DNA of 53,903 bases from positions 1 through 53,903 of the forward strand of contig CAZBRD010000027.1 in assembly GCA_964494205.1 (NCBI GenBank). The letters run 5' to 3'. This DNA is from JBBTCX01 sp964494205 (GTDB taxonomy: Bacteria > Planctomycetota > Phycisphaerae > UBA1845). Shown in pieces: positions 1 through 8,041 of this stretch. The notes beneath the pieces are model-generated. The model was not told where the DNA came from and did no database searches. It was given only the letters and a program-made list of their open reading frames with translations. How positions within the stretch are numbered: position 1 is the stretch's first letter; the number at the start of each line of letters is the position of its first letter. A program made the translations under genes and the position numbers.

Positions 1-326
1 ACAACAACTGGTATCTTGGAGGCAGGCCAGTTTCCTTTTCAAGTGCGGCTATTTACAACAAATTTTACATTGGTTTGGCTAAAGATGGGATTCCAAGTAA
101 TTTCCTCGTTTTTCGACCTCAAAAGAGTTTCATGCGATTTGAACCACGGTTGCAGCGGTCCACGACGCTAGAGGAACGCATCGAGCAAGCAGGTCTAGAC
201 CTTATGGATTACGATACGAGATGGGAACGTTATCGAATCAGACTGCAACCGGCGGACGTAGACAAGAACGAAGTCCTGCTGACTGACCTAATACGCGAGG
301 CTTCACAGGCAGGCTCGAATGAATAG
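1..326 (+). CDS. C-terminal part of an unknown protein (cut by window start)
   Basis: The reading frame is open from base 3 to the TAG stop ending at 326, so this is the last ~107 codons of a gene that starts outside the window. The visible part is mixed alpha/beta and rich in Arg and Asp. It carries no transmembrane segment or catalytic motif that I recognise. The TTG at base 75 could act as a start, but the frame continues unbroken and protein-like upstream of it, so a truncated gene is the better reading. I do not recognise the family. It is separated from the next gene by about 210 bases in which I see no signal. Confidence 0.55.
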   Translation, partial: NNWYLGGRPVSFSSAAIYNKFYIGLAKDGIPSNFLVFRPQKSFMRFEPRLQRSTTLEERIEQAGLDLMDYDTRWERYRIRLQPADVDKNEVLLTDLIREASQAGSNE

Positions 327-536
327 TCGCTGCAACCTAAGTGAAGCCGGAATTGCCGCAGTTGAAATCTAACGGATACTGTCCGTCCGTTTTTGTCGCC
401 CTTCGTCGATTCCCGTGAAACACTCGCAATACTTCCCTCGCTCAGCCGAATCCTCTGTATAATCGGGCTTGCGTTTTCGGCGGCGAGGGCAACCGTTCGG
501 TTCCGATTCACCGCGTGCGTTACAGGAAATGCGTCA

Positions 537-1478
537 GTGAGTTCAGGGTTTCTTACGTCTCGACGAACCGTCGGGTTGCGCGACATCCTCTGGGTGTTCC
601 TCGCACCACGCCGTTTGTTCGCCAAAGTTGAAAACGTCGGCGCCTACGGCTGGCCGCTGCTAGTACTGCTCACCACAGTCACGCTCATCGGCTACGCCAC
701 CGTGCAAACAGGTCTCATCGACCGCGAAGTGGAGAAAACTGTTCAAAAGGAAATCTCCAGGCTCGACATGGAGCAGGCCGACGTCGTCCAGCGTTCCGAA
801 ATCAGCAAACAAATCGAAGAGATCAAGAAGGGCGGCGAGTTCAGCAAACTGATGACGCGCATCGGCGCGATCGCTCTCGAACCGATCCGCATGCTAGCTA
901 GCATCCTTCTGCTCAGTTCATTCTTCTACGGTCTCGTTGCCTTGTCCGGTAAGAAGCCCGAATGGCACACGCTCATGTCCATCGCGGTGTTCGCGTCCTT
1001 CATCGATTGCGTGCGCATGGTGTTCGAACTTGCGATCAAACTGAAGTGCGCTTCGCTGACGGTTGACACATCGGTGGGTTCATTCTTGAAAGCGTACGGC
1101 GGCCAAATACATCTTCCGCAGCAAGTGGCAGACCTCGCGCCATCACTGTTATCCGGCTTTGATCCCTTCCGTATCTGGTTCTGGATCGTCACGATCATCG
1201 GCCTGACCGTCACGTCGCAACTACGCGGCTGGCGTGCCTGGTTGCCGTGCCTGATCATTTGGCTCGGCGGCGCGGGCGTGCGCACCGGTATCAACTATGC
1301 GACACTCAAAAATGAACGGCAAAACGCCGGCGACTCCGGCGTGCGCATCGAAGTCTCCGATGCCTTCGATTTTCGAACAGAGCCCTTTGCGCAAGCAAAG
1401 GACGGTTATCATTTGATTCGCGAAAGAGTCAAGACTGCATCATTACACATGAACAGAACTGGATCGGTCTCAACATGA
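537..1478 (+). CDS. Yip1-family integral membrane protein
   Basis: A protein of about 313 residues. It opens with a short cytoplasmic stretch (motif FLAPRRLFAKV) followed by a hydrophobic segment, a charged loop and at least three more membrane segments, the arrangement of bacterial Yip1-domain proteins. The frame is open back to 393, but those first ~48 codons look like translated intergenic DNA. I place the start at the GTG at 537 because an AGGAA lies 8 bases upstream. Its stop overlaps the ATG of the MacA-like gene by 4 bases (ATGA), so the two are translationally coupled. In this context it is probably an accessory or partner of the tripartite exporter; its biochemical role is unknown. 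Confidence 0.7.
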   Translation: MSSGFLTSRRTVGLRDILWVFLAPRRLFAKVENVGAYGWPLLVLLTTVTLIGYATVQTGLIDREVEKTVQKEISRLDMEQADVVQRSEISKQIEEIKKGGEFSKLMTRIGAIALEPIRMLASILLLSSFFYGLVALSGKKPEWHTLMSIAVFASFIDCVRMVFELAIKLKCASLTVDTSVGSFLKAYGGQIHLPQQVADLAPSLLSGFDPFRIWFWIVTIIGLTVTSQLRGWRAWLPCLIIWLGGAGVRTGINYATLKNERQNAGDSGVRIEVSDAFDFRTEPFAQAKDGYHLIRERVKTASLHMNRTGSVST

Positions 1479-2818
1479 AACAGATCATTGGACTTGTCAT
1501 CTTGCTAGGCCTCGTCGGCGGCATTTATTACGCCAACACCGCCACCAAATCCAAGGACGGCAAGAGCGTGCTGCACGTGGCCGCCCCGCTCGAAATCAAC
1601 GTCGAGGTCGCGAAGCCACAACAGCGCGAGATCGTGCGCACCGTCCAGGCTCCCGGCGAAGTCGAAGCCTACGCCGAGGTTGATATCAGCGCCGAAGTTG
1701 TCGCCAAGATCATCGAAATGCCGGTAGAAGAGGGCGATTCCGTAAAGAAGGGCGATCTGCTCTGCCGTCTCGACGACGCCGACTTCCGCGCCCGCGTTAC
1801 CTCAGCCAACGCCAACATCGCCAAGCTCAAAGCCGCGATCATGCAATCCGAGGCCGAGCTCGAAAAAGCCGACCGCGACTTCGATCGCCAGAAGCGCCTC
1901 TCCGAAGCTGACGCGACTTCGTCAACCGAATTGGCCGATTACCAAACCCTTCGCATTCGCGCCAAAACCACCGTCGAAATGCGAAGACAAGAACTCATCG
2001 AAGCCGAAGCCCTTCTACAGTCCGCGCAGCAAGACCTTGAAAAAACCGTCATCGAAGCCCCCATCGACGGCCTCGTCTCGCAGCTCTTCGCCAAAGCAGG
2101 TGAAGTCGTCGTCACCGGCACCATGAACAACGCCGGCACGCGCATCATGGTCATCAGCGACCTCTCCAAAATGCAGGTCCGCTGCCGCGTCGATGAATCC
2201 GATGCGTCGCTCGTCCAAGCCGATCAGATCTCGCGAATCTTCCTTCAATCCGAGACCCGCACTCCGATCGGCGGACACGTCTTTCGCGTCGCCACCAAAG
2301 GCTCCAAGCCCACCGGCCGCGACGTCGTGACTTTCGAAACGCTCGTCCTAGTCGATTCCAAAGACCACCGCGTGAAACCCGGCATGACCGCCAGCGTCGA
2401 AATCGAAGTCGCCCGCCGCGACGACGCCGTCACCGTGCCGATCCAATCAGTCGTCCACCGCCGCCGCCGCGATCTCCCCAAGGAAATCGTCGCCAAGTTC
2501 GACGAGTGGCAGGCTAAGCTCGCCCCCGAAGCCCGTCGCAAATCCGCCGAATACATCAAAATCCTGTTCCGCTCGGAAGAGGGCGTAGCTAAGCCGATCC
2601 TCGTGGAAACCGGCATCAGCGACGACACCAGCGTCGAAATCCTCAGCGGAGTGACACTCGATGACACTCTCGTCACCGGCCCATACCGTAGCCTCGACCA
2701 GTTGAAAGAAGGCTCCAAGCTCAAGGTTGACGAGACCAAGAAGGAAGAAGTAAAGCAGGCGGACGCCGAAAAGGACAAGGAAAAACCCAAGTCCGACGCC
2801 GTCGCTAAATCAGGATGA
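1475..2818 (+). CDS. MacA/HlyD-type periplasmic adaptor of an ABC exporter
   Basis: 447 residues. The N-terminus is an uncleaved-looking signal anchor (residues 5-20, GLVILLGLVGGIYY). It is followed by a biotinyl/lipoyl-like half (around VDISAEVVAKIIEMPVEEGD), a long alpha-helical hairpin rich in Ala, Glu and Lys (about residues 105-185), the second lipoyl half (EAPIDGLVSQLFAKAGEVV), and beta-barrel and membrane-proximal domains. The C-terminus is a Lys/Glu-rich tail. Adaptors of this family link an inner-membrane MacB-type transporter to an outer-membrane channel and carry peptides, lipids or antibiotics outward. The ATPase and permease genes follow 145 bases downstream; no TolC-like gene is in the window. 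The family call is firm but the substrate is unknown. Confidence 0.88.
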   Translation: MKQIIGLVILLGLVGGIYYANTATKSKDGKSVLHVAAPLEINVEVAKPQQREIVRTVQAPGEVEAYAEVDISAEVVAKIIEMPVEEGDSVKKGDLLCRLDDADFRARVTSANANIAKLKAAIMQSEAELEKADRDFDRQKRLSEADATSSTELADYQTLRIRAKTTVEMRRQELIEAEALLQSAQQDLEKTVIEAPIDGLVSQLFAKAGEVVVTGTMNNAGTRIMVISDLSKMQVRCRVDESDASLVQADQISRIFLQSETRTPIGGHVFRVATKGSKPTGRDVVTFETLVLVDSKDHRVKPGMTASVEIEVARRDDAVTVPIQSVVHRRRRDLPKEIVAKFDEWQAKLAPEARRKSAEYIKILFRSEEGVAKPILVETGISDDTSVEILSGVTLDDTLVTGPYRSLDQLKEGSKLKVDETKKEEVKQADAEKDKEKPKSDAVAKSG

Positions 2819-2905
2819 TCAACGATGCGTCATGACCCATTGCGCGAGCAAAGGATCGCTTGTGCGAGAATCCCTTCTCGCAAGCACCAGTAGTGGAGCG
2901 CGTGG

Positions 2906-2929
2906 CATGCCCACGCTAGCGTGGGCATG
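2906..2929. repeat. 24-bp perfect palindrome inside the exporter operon
   Basis: Twelve bases (CATGCCCACGCT) are followed at once by their exact reverse complement. The element lies in the 145-base gap between the adaptor and ATPase genes. It has no T-run, so it is not a standard terminator. It resembles dispersed palindromic repeats of planctomycete intergenic DNA. It could fold in mRNA and tune the ratio of adaptor to transporter. Confidence 0.7.
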
Positions 2930-2963
2930 AAATCGTCTAACACATGCGAACTGATCTAAACGA

Positions 2964-3725
2964 ATGACCACGAACCAACAAAGCTTTCCCCCCGTCATCG
3001 AGCTGATCGACGTGCATAAGACCTATCGCGTCGGCACAGAGCTCGTCCGCGCACTCCGCGGCGTCTCGCTCAGCATCGGCGAAAACGAATTCGTCGCGCT
3101 CATGGGTCCGTCCGGCTCCGGTAAGAGCACGCTCATGAACATCCTTGGCTGCCTCGATATCCCCACGCAGGGCGAATACCTCCTGCGTGGCCGCGACGTC
3201 GCCAAACTCTCCCAATCCAAACTCGCCGGCATCCGCGGCCGACAAATCGGTTTCGTATTCCAGTCGTTCGAACTACTCCCGCGCACTACCGCATTGAAAA
3301 ATGTCGAGCTACCGCTCGTCTACGCTCACGCCCGCAACAAACGTCAGCGCGCCATCGAAGCCCTCCGTCGCGTGAATCTCCTCGATCGCGCTCACCACCA
3401 CCCGAACCAGCTCTCCGGCGGCCAAAAGCAGCGCGTCGCCATCGCCCGCGCACTCGCACAGGAGCCCGACATCATTCTCGCAGACGAACCCACGGGCAAC
3501 CTCGACAGCGCCACCGGCAACGAGATCATGGCCATCTTCGATCAGCTCCACGCCGAAGGTCAAACCATCATCATCGTCACCCACGAAGACGACGTCGCCC
3601 AACGCTGCCACCGGATCGTGAAACTCGTCGACGGCAGAGTCGTGACCGACCGCATCAACCGCCCCTACAAAACAGGCATCAAAACTTTTTCGACCTCAAC
3701 CCAACTGGAGGCCGTCACCGTATGA
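2964..3725 (+). CDS. MacB/LolD-type ABC transporter ATPase
   Basis: 253 residues, a complete nucleotide-binding domain. It has Walker A GPSGSGKS (residues 48-55), a Q-loop (FVFQSFELLP), the signature LSGGQKQRVAIARAL, Walker B IILADEPTGNLDS and the H-loop histidine in IIVTHEDD. The GNLDSATG extension after Walker B is typical of the MacB/LolD/FtsE branch. It would hydrolyse ATP at the inner membrane to drive the FtsX-like permease encoded next. Its stop overlaps the permease start (ATGA at 3722-3725), so the two subunits are coupled rather than fused as in E. coli MacB. Confidence 0.93.
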   Translation: MTTNQQSFPPVIELIDVHKTYRVGTELVRALRGVSLSIGENEFVALMGPSGSGKSTLMNILGCLDIPTQGEYLLRGRDVAKLSQSKLAGIRGRQIGFVFQSFELLPRTTALKNVELPLVYAHARNKRQRAIEALRRVNLLDRAHHHPNQLSGGQKQRVAIARALAQEPDIILADEPTGNLDSATGNEIMAIFDQLHAEGQTIIIVTHEDDVAQRCHRIVKLVDGRVVTDRINRPYKTGIKTFSTSTQLEAVTV

Positions 3726-4990
3726 GAATCCTCCGTTTCATTTGGGCGGTCATCATGTTCATCCCGAATCAGGTCGGCGCGATGGCCATGAACGTCATCA
3801 CCGCGCTCATCCAGATCTGGGCCAACAAAATCCGCTCCCTGCTCACCGTCCTCGGCATCATCATCGCCGTGACCTCGATCATCACCGTGGTTTCTTTCGT
3901 GCAGGGCTTCGGCGACTACTTCACCAACTTCCTCAAAGGCCTCGGCACCAACCTCATGGTCGTCTTCCCGCAGTGGGAGCGCAACCATCGCGGCGAAATC
4001 ATCAAACGCGCCGAAATGAAATTCGACGACATCATGGCCGTCGAGGAACACGCCCACTCCGTCCGCCGCGCCTCGCCCGCCATCTTCAACCGCTGCAAAA
4101 TCGAGTTTGGCCGCCAGAGCATCGACAACGTCGAGATGCGCGCCGCCAGTGAGCTTTTCCAACCCATCCGCAATTTCTACGTCGACACCGGCCGATTCTT
4201 CAGCGCCGTCGACGTACAGAACGCCTCCCAGGTCTGCGTCCTCGGCCGCGAGGTACTTCGCAAGCTAGAGTGCGACGAATCCATTGTCGGCGACTTCGTC
4301 ATCATCGACGGTCAGCGCTTCAAAGTGCTGGGTTTGCTCGAGTCCAAAGGCAGCTTCATGGGCGAAAACCAGGACGAGCTCGCCGTCATTCCGTGGACCA
4401 CCGGCGTCAAAATGTACCCAGAATTGAAGAACTATCTCGCGTTCTACGTGGAAGCCGAGGAAGAAAAGAAAGTCCCCGAAGCAGAAGCCCAGATGGTCCG
4501 CGTCCTCCGCCAAAGGCACGGCATCCGCCCCGGCGAGGAGAACGACTTCGGCATTTTCAAGCAGGATGAAATCCTCAAAGAGTTCAACAAGGTCAAGGTG
4601 GTCGCGACCTCGATCCTCGCTGGCATCGTCAGCATCTCGCTGCTCGTCGGCGGCATCGGTATCATGAACGTCATGCTCGTCTCAGTCACTGAGCGCACGC
4701 GCGAGATCGGCCTGCGAAAGAGCGTCGGCGCGCGACGTCGCGATATCCTCCTTCAATTCCTCACAGAAGCAGTAGTGCTGAGCACAGTCGGCGGCGCGAT
4801 AGGCATCGCCCTCGGCTACGGCATCGGCTACATGGCATCACTGCACCCCAGCATGGTGCAAGTGAAAGTCCCGCTCTGGTCCGTCGGCCTAGCCCTCGGC
4901 TTCAGCGCCGGAGTAGGCGTCTTCTTCGGCATCATCCCTGCCTTCAAAGCCGCGATCCTGCACCCAATCGATGCACTAAGGCATGAGTAG
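3722..4990 (+). CDS. MacB-type FtsX-family permease
   Basis: 422 residues. A first transmembrane helix (near LLTVLGIIIAVTSIITVV) is followed by a large extracytoplasmic MacB_PCD domain (about residues 60-280). Three C-terminal helices include the FtsX hallmark MNVMLVSVTERTREIGLRKSVGAR. This is a mechanotransmission permease that works with the ATPase just upstream and the adaptor. The stop codon TAG (4988-4990) is itself the first three bases of a REP element, which suggests that the REP joined exactly at the end of the gene. A diverged copy of the last 48 codons lies at 5795-5938, beyond the transposase. Confidence 0.92.
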   Translation: MRILRFIWAVIMFIPNQVGAMAMNVITALIQIWANKIRSLLTVLGIIIAVTSIITVVSFVQGFGDYFTNFLKGLGTNLMVVFPQWERNHRGEIIKRAEMKFDDIMAVEEHAHSVRRASPAIFNRCKIEFGRQSIDNVEMRAASELFQPIRNFYVDTGRFFSAVDVQNASQVCVLGREVLRKLECDESIVGDFVIIDGQRFKVLGLLESKGSFMGENQDELAVIPWTTGVKMYPELKNYLAFYVEAEEEKKVPEAEAQMVRVLRQRHGIRPGEENDFGIFKQDEILKEFNKVKVVATSILAGIVSISLLVGGIGIMNVMLVSVTERTREIGLRKSVGARRRDILLQFLTEAVVLSTVGGAIGIALGYGIGYMASLHPSMVQVKVPLWSVGLALGFSAGVGVFFGIIPAFKAAILHPIDALRHE

Positions 4991-5051
4991 GGTCCGCCGT
5001 GCGGACCATTCTTGTCGGCGTTTGAATCGGCGGTCCGCACGGCGGACCCTA
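4988..5051. repeat. Inverted pair of REP elements (BIME-like)
   Basis: The unit TAGGGTCCGCCGTGCGGACC at 4988-5007 faces its exact inverse at 5032-5051 across a 24-base spacer. Each unit contains a 7-bp stem (GGTCCGC/GCGGACC) around a 3-base loop. This is the arrangement of bacterial interspersed mosaic elements mobilised by RAYT proteins, and a RAYT gene begins 38 bases later. The first three bases serve as the macB stop codon. Confidence 0.9.
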
Positions 5052-5059
5052 CTTTTGGC

Positions 5060-5080
5060 TGTATCAACCCCGTTGATACA
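5060..5080. promoter_or_regulatory. Perfect hairpin just upstream of the transposase start
   Basis: TGTATCAAC and GTTGATACA form a 9-bp perfect stem around a CCC loop. It ends 8 bases before the ATG at 5089, and no clear Shine-Dalgarno is visible. In RNA it would cover the ribosome entry region; in DNA it could be a protein-binding operator. Its sequence is unrelated to the REP stem. Translational or autogenous control of the RAYT gene is an inference. Confidence 0.5.
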
Positions 5081-5088
5081 ATCCCCTC

Positions 5089-5664
5089 ATGCCTGACTAT
5101 CGCCGCTGGTACTTACCGGGTGGCACATATTTCTTCACCGTGGTGACGGAAGGCCGTTCGCCACTTTTCGCAAATGAAACTGCACGATCGTTATTGCGTA
5201 GCGCAATCAACGAAACGCGCGAACGATTTCCATTCTCGCTGGTGGCCATCGTACTTCTTCCCGACCACTTACATACGATTTGGGCACTTCCGCTCGGCGA
5301 CCTCGATTTTTCTACGCGATGGTCATTTCTGAAACGCCGTTTCACACAATCATGGCTCGTTTGCGGCGGCGCGCAACAATCAATCTCTGCATCAAAATCA
5401 AAAAACCGGCGCCGCGGCGTCTGGCAACGTCGTTTCTGGGAACACATGATTCGCGATGAGCGTGATCTTGAAAATCATTGCAACTACATCCACTTCAATC
5501 CGGTCAAACATGGGTTGGTTCCGTGTGCGCACGCGTGGCCGCATTCATCATTCGCTCGATTTGTCACACAAGGATTCTATCCATCCGATTGGTATTGCCG
5601 TTGCAGCGGAAAAACGCCGAAAGTTCCCTCATTCGATGAAATCGAACACACCGCAAGAGAGTAG
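5089..5664 (+). CDS. REP-associated tyrosine transposase (RAYT, IS200-like Y1 family)
   Basis: 191 residues. It has the family features in order: an N-terminal RRWYLPGGTYFFTVVT strand, the HUH metal-binding motif in LLPDHLHTIWALP (about residues 61-73), and the catalytic-Tyr helix region HCNYIHFNPVKHGLV (about residues 131-145). RAYTs are single-copy relatives of IS200/IS605 transposases that bind and cleave the GTAG-type end of REP hairpins rather than moving themselves. The gene sits between REP elements on both sides, and its TAG stop (5662-5664) is the first three bases of the downstream REP. All key motifs look intact, so it may be active. The local repeats match its expected substrate. 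Confidence 0.93.
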   Translation: MPDYRRWYLPGGTYFFTVVTEGRSPLFANETARSLLRSAINETRERFPFSLVAIVLLPDHLHTIWALPLGDLDFSTRWSFLKRRFTQSWLVCGGAQQSISASKSKNRRRGVWQRRFWEHMIRDERDLENHCNYIHFNPVKHGLVPCAHAWPHSSFARFVTQGFYPSDWYCRCSGKTPKVPSFDEIEHTARE

Positions 5665-5681
5665 GGTCCGCCATGCGGACC
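5662..5681. repeat. REP element overlapping the RAYT stop codon
   Basis: TAGGGTCCGCCATGCGGACC differs from the copy at 4988 by one base, in the hairpin loop (CAT for CGT), so the stem is unchanged. Its TAG ends the transposase gene. Confidence 0.88.
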
Positions 5682-5737
5682 AACCTCTTAACTTCCGGCC
5701 GGCCCACCAATGTAATCCGCTGCCATTTGGATGAGTC

Positions 5738-5785
5738 TAGGGTCCACCACGAGATCGACTCAAGTGGTCCGCACGGCGGACCCTA
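5738..5785. repeat. Second inverted REP pair, one arm degenerate
   Basis: The left arm starts TAGGGTCCACCAC (5738-5750) and is decayed. The right arm at 5766-5785 is an exact inverse copy (GGTCCGCACGGCGGACCCTA). The macB 3' remnant begins within about ten bases of the right arm, which makes this pair a likely recombination or deletion junction. The 5682-5737 stretch before it holds nothing that I recognise. Confidence 0.82.
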
Positions 5786-5794
5786 CTTGCTCCA

Positions 5795-5938
5795 CCCAGC
5801 ATGGTGCAGGTCAAAGTCCCACTCTGGTCCGTCGGCCTCGCCCTCGGCTTCAGCGCCGGAGTGGGCGTCTTCTTCGGCATCATCCCAGCCTTCAAAGCCG
5901 CAATCTTGCATCCGATTGAAGCGATAAGGCACGTGTAG
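5795..5938 (+). pseudogene. 3' remnant of a second macB-type permease gene
   Basis: These 144 bases align without gaps to the last 48 codons of the permease gene (4847-4990). I count 16 differences, of which 13 are silent. The three replacements are D to E, L to I and E to V, all in the last seven codons. This excess of silent change means that the two copies diverged while both encoded functional protein, and this one was truncated later. The upstream part of the gene is missing and REP DNA stands in its place. The TAG stop again comes from a REP unit (5936-5955). An internal ATG at 5801 could not encode more than a membrane-helix fragment. Confidence 0.85.
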
Positions 5939-5955
5939 GGTCCGCCACGCGGACC
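5936..5955. repeat. REP element overlapping the remnant's stop codon
   Basis: TAGGGTCCGCCACGCGGACC has the same stem as the 4988 copy with a CAC loop. It is the third case in one kilobase where a REP supplies the stop codon of the reading frame before it. Confidence 0.85.
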
Positions 5956-5996
5956 CCGCCGTCTAAGTTTGTCTTGAGCAACAAGTGCCAATAGTC

Positions 5997-6025
5997 GGGT
6001 GTGTTGCTCTGCACCCACCTCTTTA
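5997..6025. repeat. Dispersed palindromic repeat, copy 1
   Basis: The segment ends in GCTCTGCACCCACCTCTTTA, which is also found at 8425-8452. This copy has a damaged left arm (gtgtgttGC) compared with the full palindrome of copy 2. It lies in a 350-base gene-free stretch (5939-6286). The rest of that stretch shows only the upstream region of the next gene. Confidence 0.6.
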
Positions 6026-6286
6026 CCTTGCTGCGCACTCTTATCCGAACCGCGACTGCTAAGGAGCGGCCAATCCAGAGCGCAGGGCGAGTTCCACCCG
6101 CCGCCGCAACATTGCGCGTTCGAATCACTCTTCCCTTGTCAGCGGACGCCCAGACGACGTACTTACTCCTATTTTCTTGGCTCCTTGTGATTCAAACTAT
6201 CATTTGCTAATTTGGTAGAAAGACGCGATCTGCCTCCCTGATTTCACGGCAAAGTCGCGCGGGCTTATCACGACGAAAAGGTGCGC

Positions 6287-8041
6287 ATGTCACTCAATTC
6301 CGCCTCGAAACTCTTGCTCTTTCTTCTTATTCTTGCTTGTCCATTGGGGCAGTACGCACGAGGCCAAAATGGAGACTGCGAACTCTTTTCAAGTTCGATG
6401 GAGATTCCGGTAGGCAATTCACCCCGATCGATTGCCAGCGGCGATTTTGACGCCGATGGCGACCTGGACTTGGTCGTAGCGAACTACTTTAGTCACACAA
6501 TCTCTGTCTTGCTGAATAACGGTGATGGCACGTTATTTTCGCAATCTACATACGCAACAGAATTAGGTCCCCATTGGGTCGCTATCGGTGACCTTAACGG
6601 CGACAACAGTTTGGATATTGTTTCGGCCAACTACGGAAGCAACACATTCTCAATTTTCTTCAACAATGGCGATGGAACTTTTTCTTCACCAGTGACCAAT
6701 CCGTCGTTGCAAAGTCCGTACTCCGTCGCACTCGGCGATGTAGATGATGACGGCGCTTTGGACTTGGCAGTAGCCAATGAGTTCAGCGACGCTGTATCGA
6801 TTTGGCGCAATAACGGCGACGGAACATTCGCATATCACACAACGGCCATGGCGTTTCGCCCACACGGACTCGCCTTCGGCGACTTAGATAGCGACGGTGA
6901 TCTCGATCTCGCCTTGAACGTGGGTGGCGGATACGGGTGGCTACTCAACAACGGAAGTGGTTTTTTTCCCGGTGGCGGGGGGGGAGGCTCTCAAAACCAT
7001 CCAGGTTCCGTGGCAATCGTCGATTTAGACGGTGACAACGATCTCGACCTGGCATCGTCGTTTTTTCCGACTGATCAGCTGGCGACCGTATTGAATGACG
7101 GGGCGGCGAATTTCGGCAATTTCGCACTTTACAGTGTGGGTCCCAGCCCGGTCTTTGTTGCTGCTGGCGACTTCGATGGCGACGGCGACGCAGACTTGAC
7201 TGTGGCCAATTCCACCAGCAAGACAGTGTCAATCCTTTTCAATGACGGCAACGCTAACTTCTCCTCCTCATTCCTCTTGGGTGTAGGTTCCTACCCGTAC
7301 TCTATTGTCGTCAGTGATCTCGATGGCGACAACGACTTGGATTTAGCCGTAGCGAACCACGGAACCAACAACGTCTCAATTATGTACAACACTACCGCAG
7401 ACGACGTCGATTCCGACGGGATAACCGACTGCGCGGACAACTGCATTGACACCCCCAACCAAGATCAGCAGGACACCGATGGCGATCAGATCGGAGAAGT
7501 CTGCGACAACTGTCCCGGTGTAGCCAATCCGAACCAAGCCAATTTGGATGGCGACAGCGTCGGTGATATGTGTGATGGCTGCCCAAGTGATCCGAACAAG
7601 ACCGCGCCGGGCCAGTGCGGCTGTCATCTTCCTGACTTCGACAACGATGGAGATGGCACTTACAACTGCCTTGATAACTGTCCGAACGATCCGGCGAAAA
7701 TAGCGCCGGGAATCTGCGGCTGCGGCGCTTCGGATATCGACAGCGACTCCGACGGAACCGCCGACTGCATCGACGATTGCCCAAACGACCCGGCGAAAGT
7801 GGCGCAAGGTGTGTGTGGCTGCGGAGTATCGGATATGGATTCCGATGGTGACACAGTACCCGATTGCAACGACGTTTGCCCCGGCGAGGACGACCGAATT
7901 GATAATAACGCGAATGGAGTTCCGGATTGCACCAATGAGCCCATACCTACTACCACCCAATGGGGTTTGGTGGTCATGGCCTTGCTCTTGCTGACAGCCG
8001 GCAATCTTAAGTTCGGCCGGAGGACCAATATCATCGCTTAG
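6287..8041 (+). CDS. Secreted FG-GAP beta-propeller protein with Ca-binding repeats and IPTL-CTERM-like tail
   Basis: About 584 residues. A signal peptide (LLLFLLILACPLGQYARG) leads into seven FG-GAP/VCBS-type repeats of the form D-DGDxDLxVAN...NNGDGTF, which should fold as a seven-bladed propeller (about residues 35-365). Next come four or five thrombospondin type 3-like Asp-rich repeats with paired cysteines. The C-terminus PIPTTTQWGLVVMALLLLTAG plus basic residues resembles the IPTL-CTERM surface-sorting signal. I prefer the ATG at 6287 to the GTG at 6281 because AAAAGG sits 5 bases before it. A run of eight G at 6977-6984 lies inside the gene. It is probably surface-attached and adhesive; the ligand is unknown. 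No cognate sortase is in the window. Confidence 0.82.
   Translation: MSLNSASKLLLFLLILACPLGQYARGQNGDCELFSSSMEIPVGNSPRSIASGDFDADGDLDLVVANYFSHTISVLLNNGDGTLFSQSTYATELGPHWVAIGDLNGDNSLDIVSANYGSNTFSIFFNNGDGTFSSPVTNPSLQSPYSVALGDVDDDGALDLAVANEFSDAVSIWRNNGDGTFAYHTTAMAFRPHGLAFGDLDSDGDLDLALNVGGGYGWLLNNGSGFFPGGGGGGSQNHPGSVAIVDLDGDNDLDLASSFFPTDQLATVLNDGAANFGNFALYSVGPSPVFVAAGDFDGDGDADLTVANSTSKTVSILFNDGNANFSSSFLLGVGSYPYSIVVSDLDGDNDLDLAVANHGTNNVSIMYNTTADDVDSDGITDCADNCIDTPNQDQQDTDGDQIGEVCDNCPGVANPNQANLDGDSVGDMCDGCPSDPNKTAPGQCGCHLPDFDNDGDGTYNCLDNCPNDPAKIAPGICGCGASDIDSDSDGTADCIDDCPNDPAKVAQGVCGCGVSDMDSDGDTVPDCNDVCPGEDDRIDNNANGVPDCTNEPIPTTTQWGLVVMALLLLTAGNLKFGRRTNIIA

Noticed and set aside
230..625. Minus-strand frame of 131 codons overlapping the first two genes
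   Set aside because: Arg/Ser-rich shadow frame that crosses a gene end and an intergenic gap; no ribosome site.
5801..5938. Small membrane protein starting at the internal ATG
   Set aside because: It matches only the last codons of macB, lacks a ribosome site, and is explained better as a remnant.
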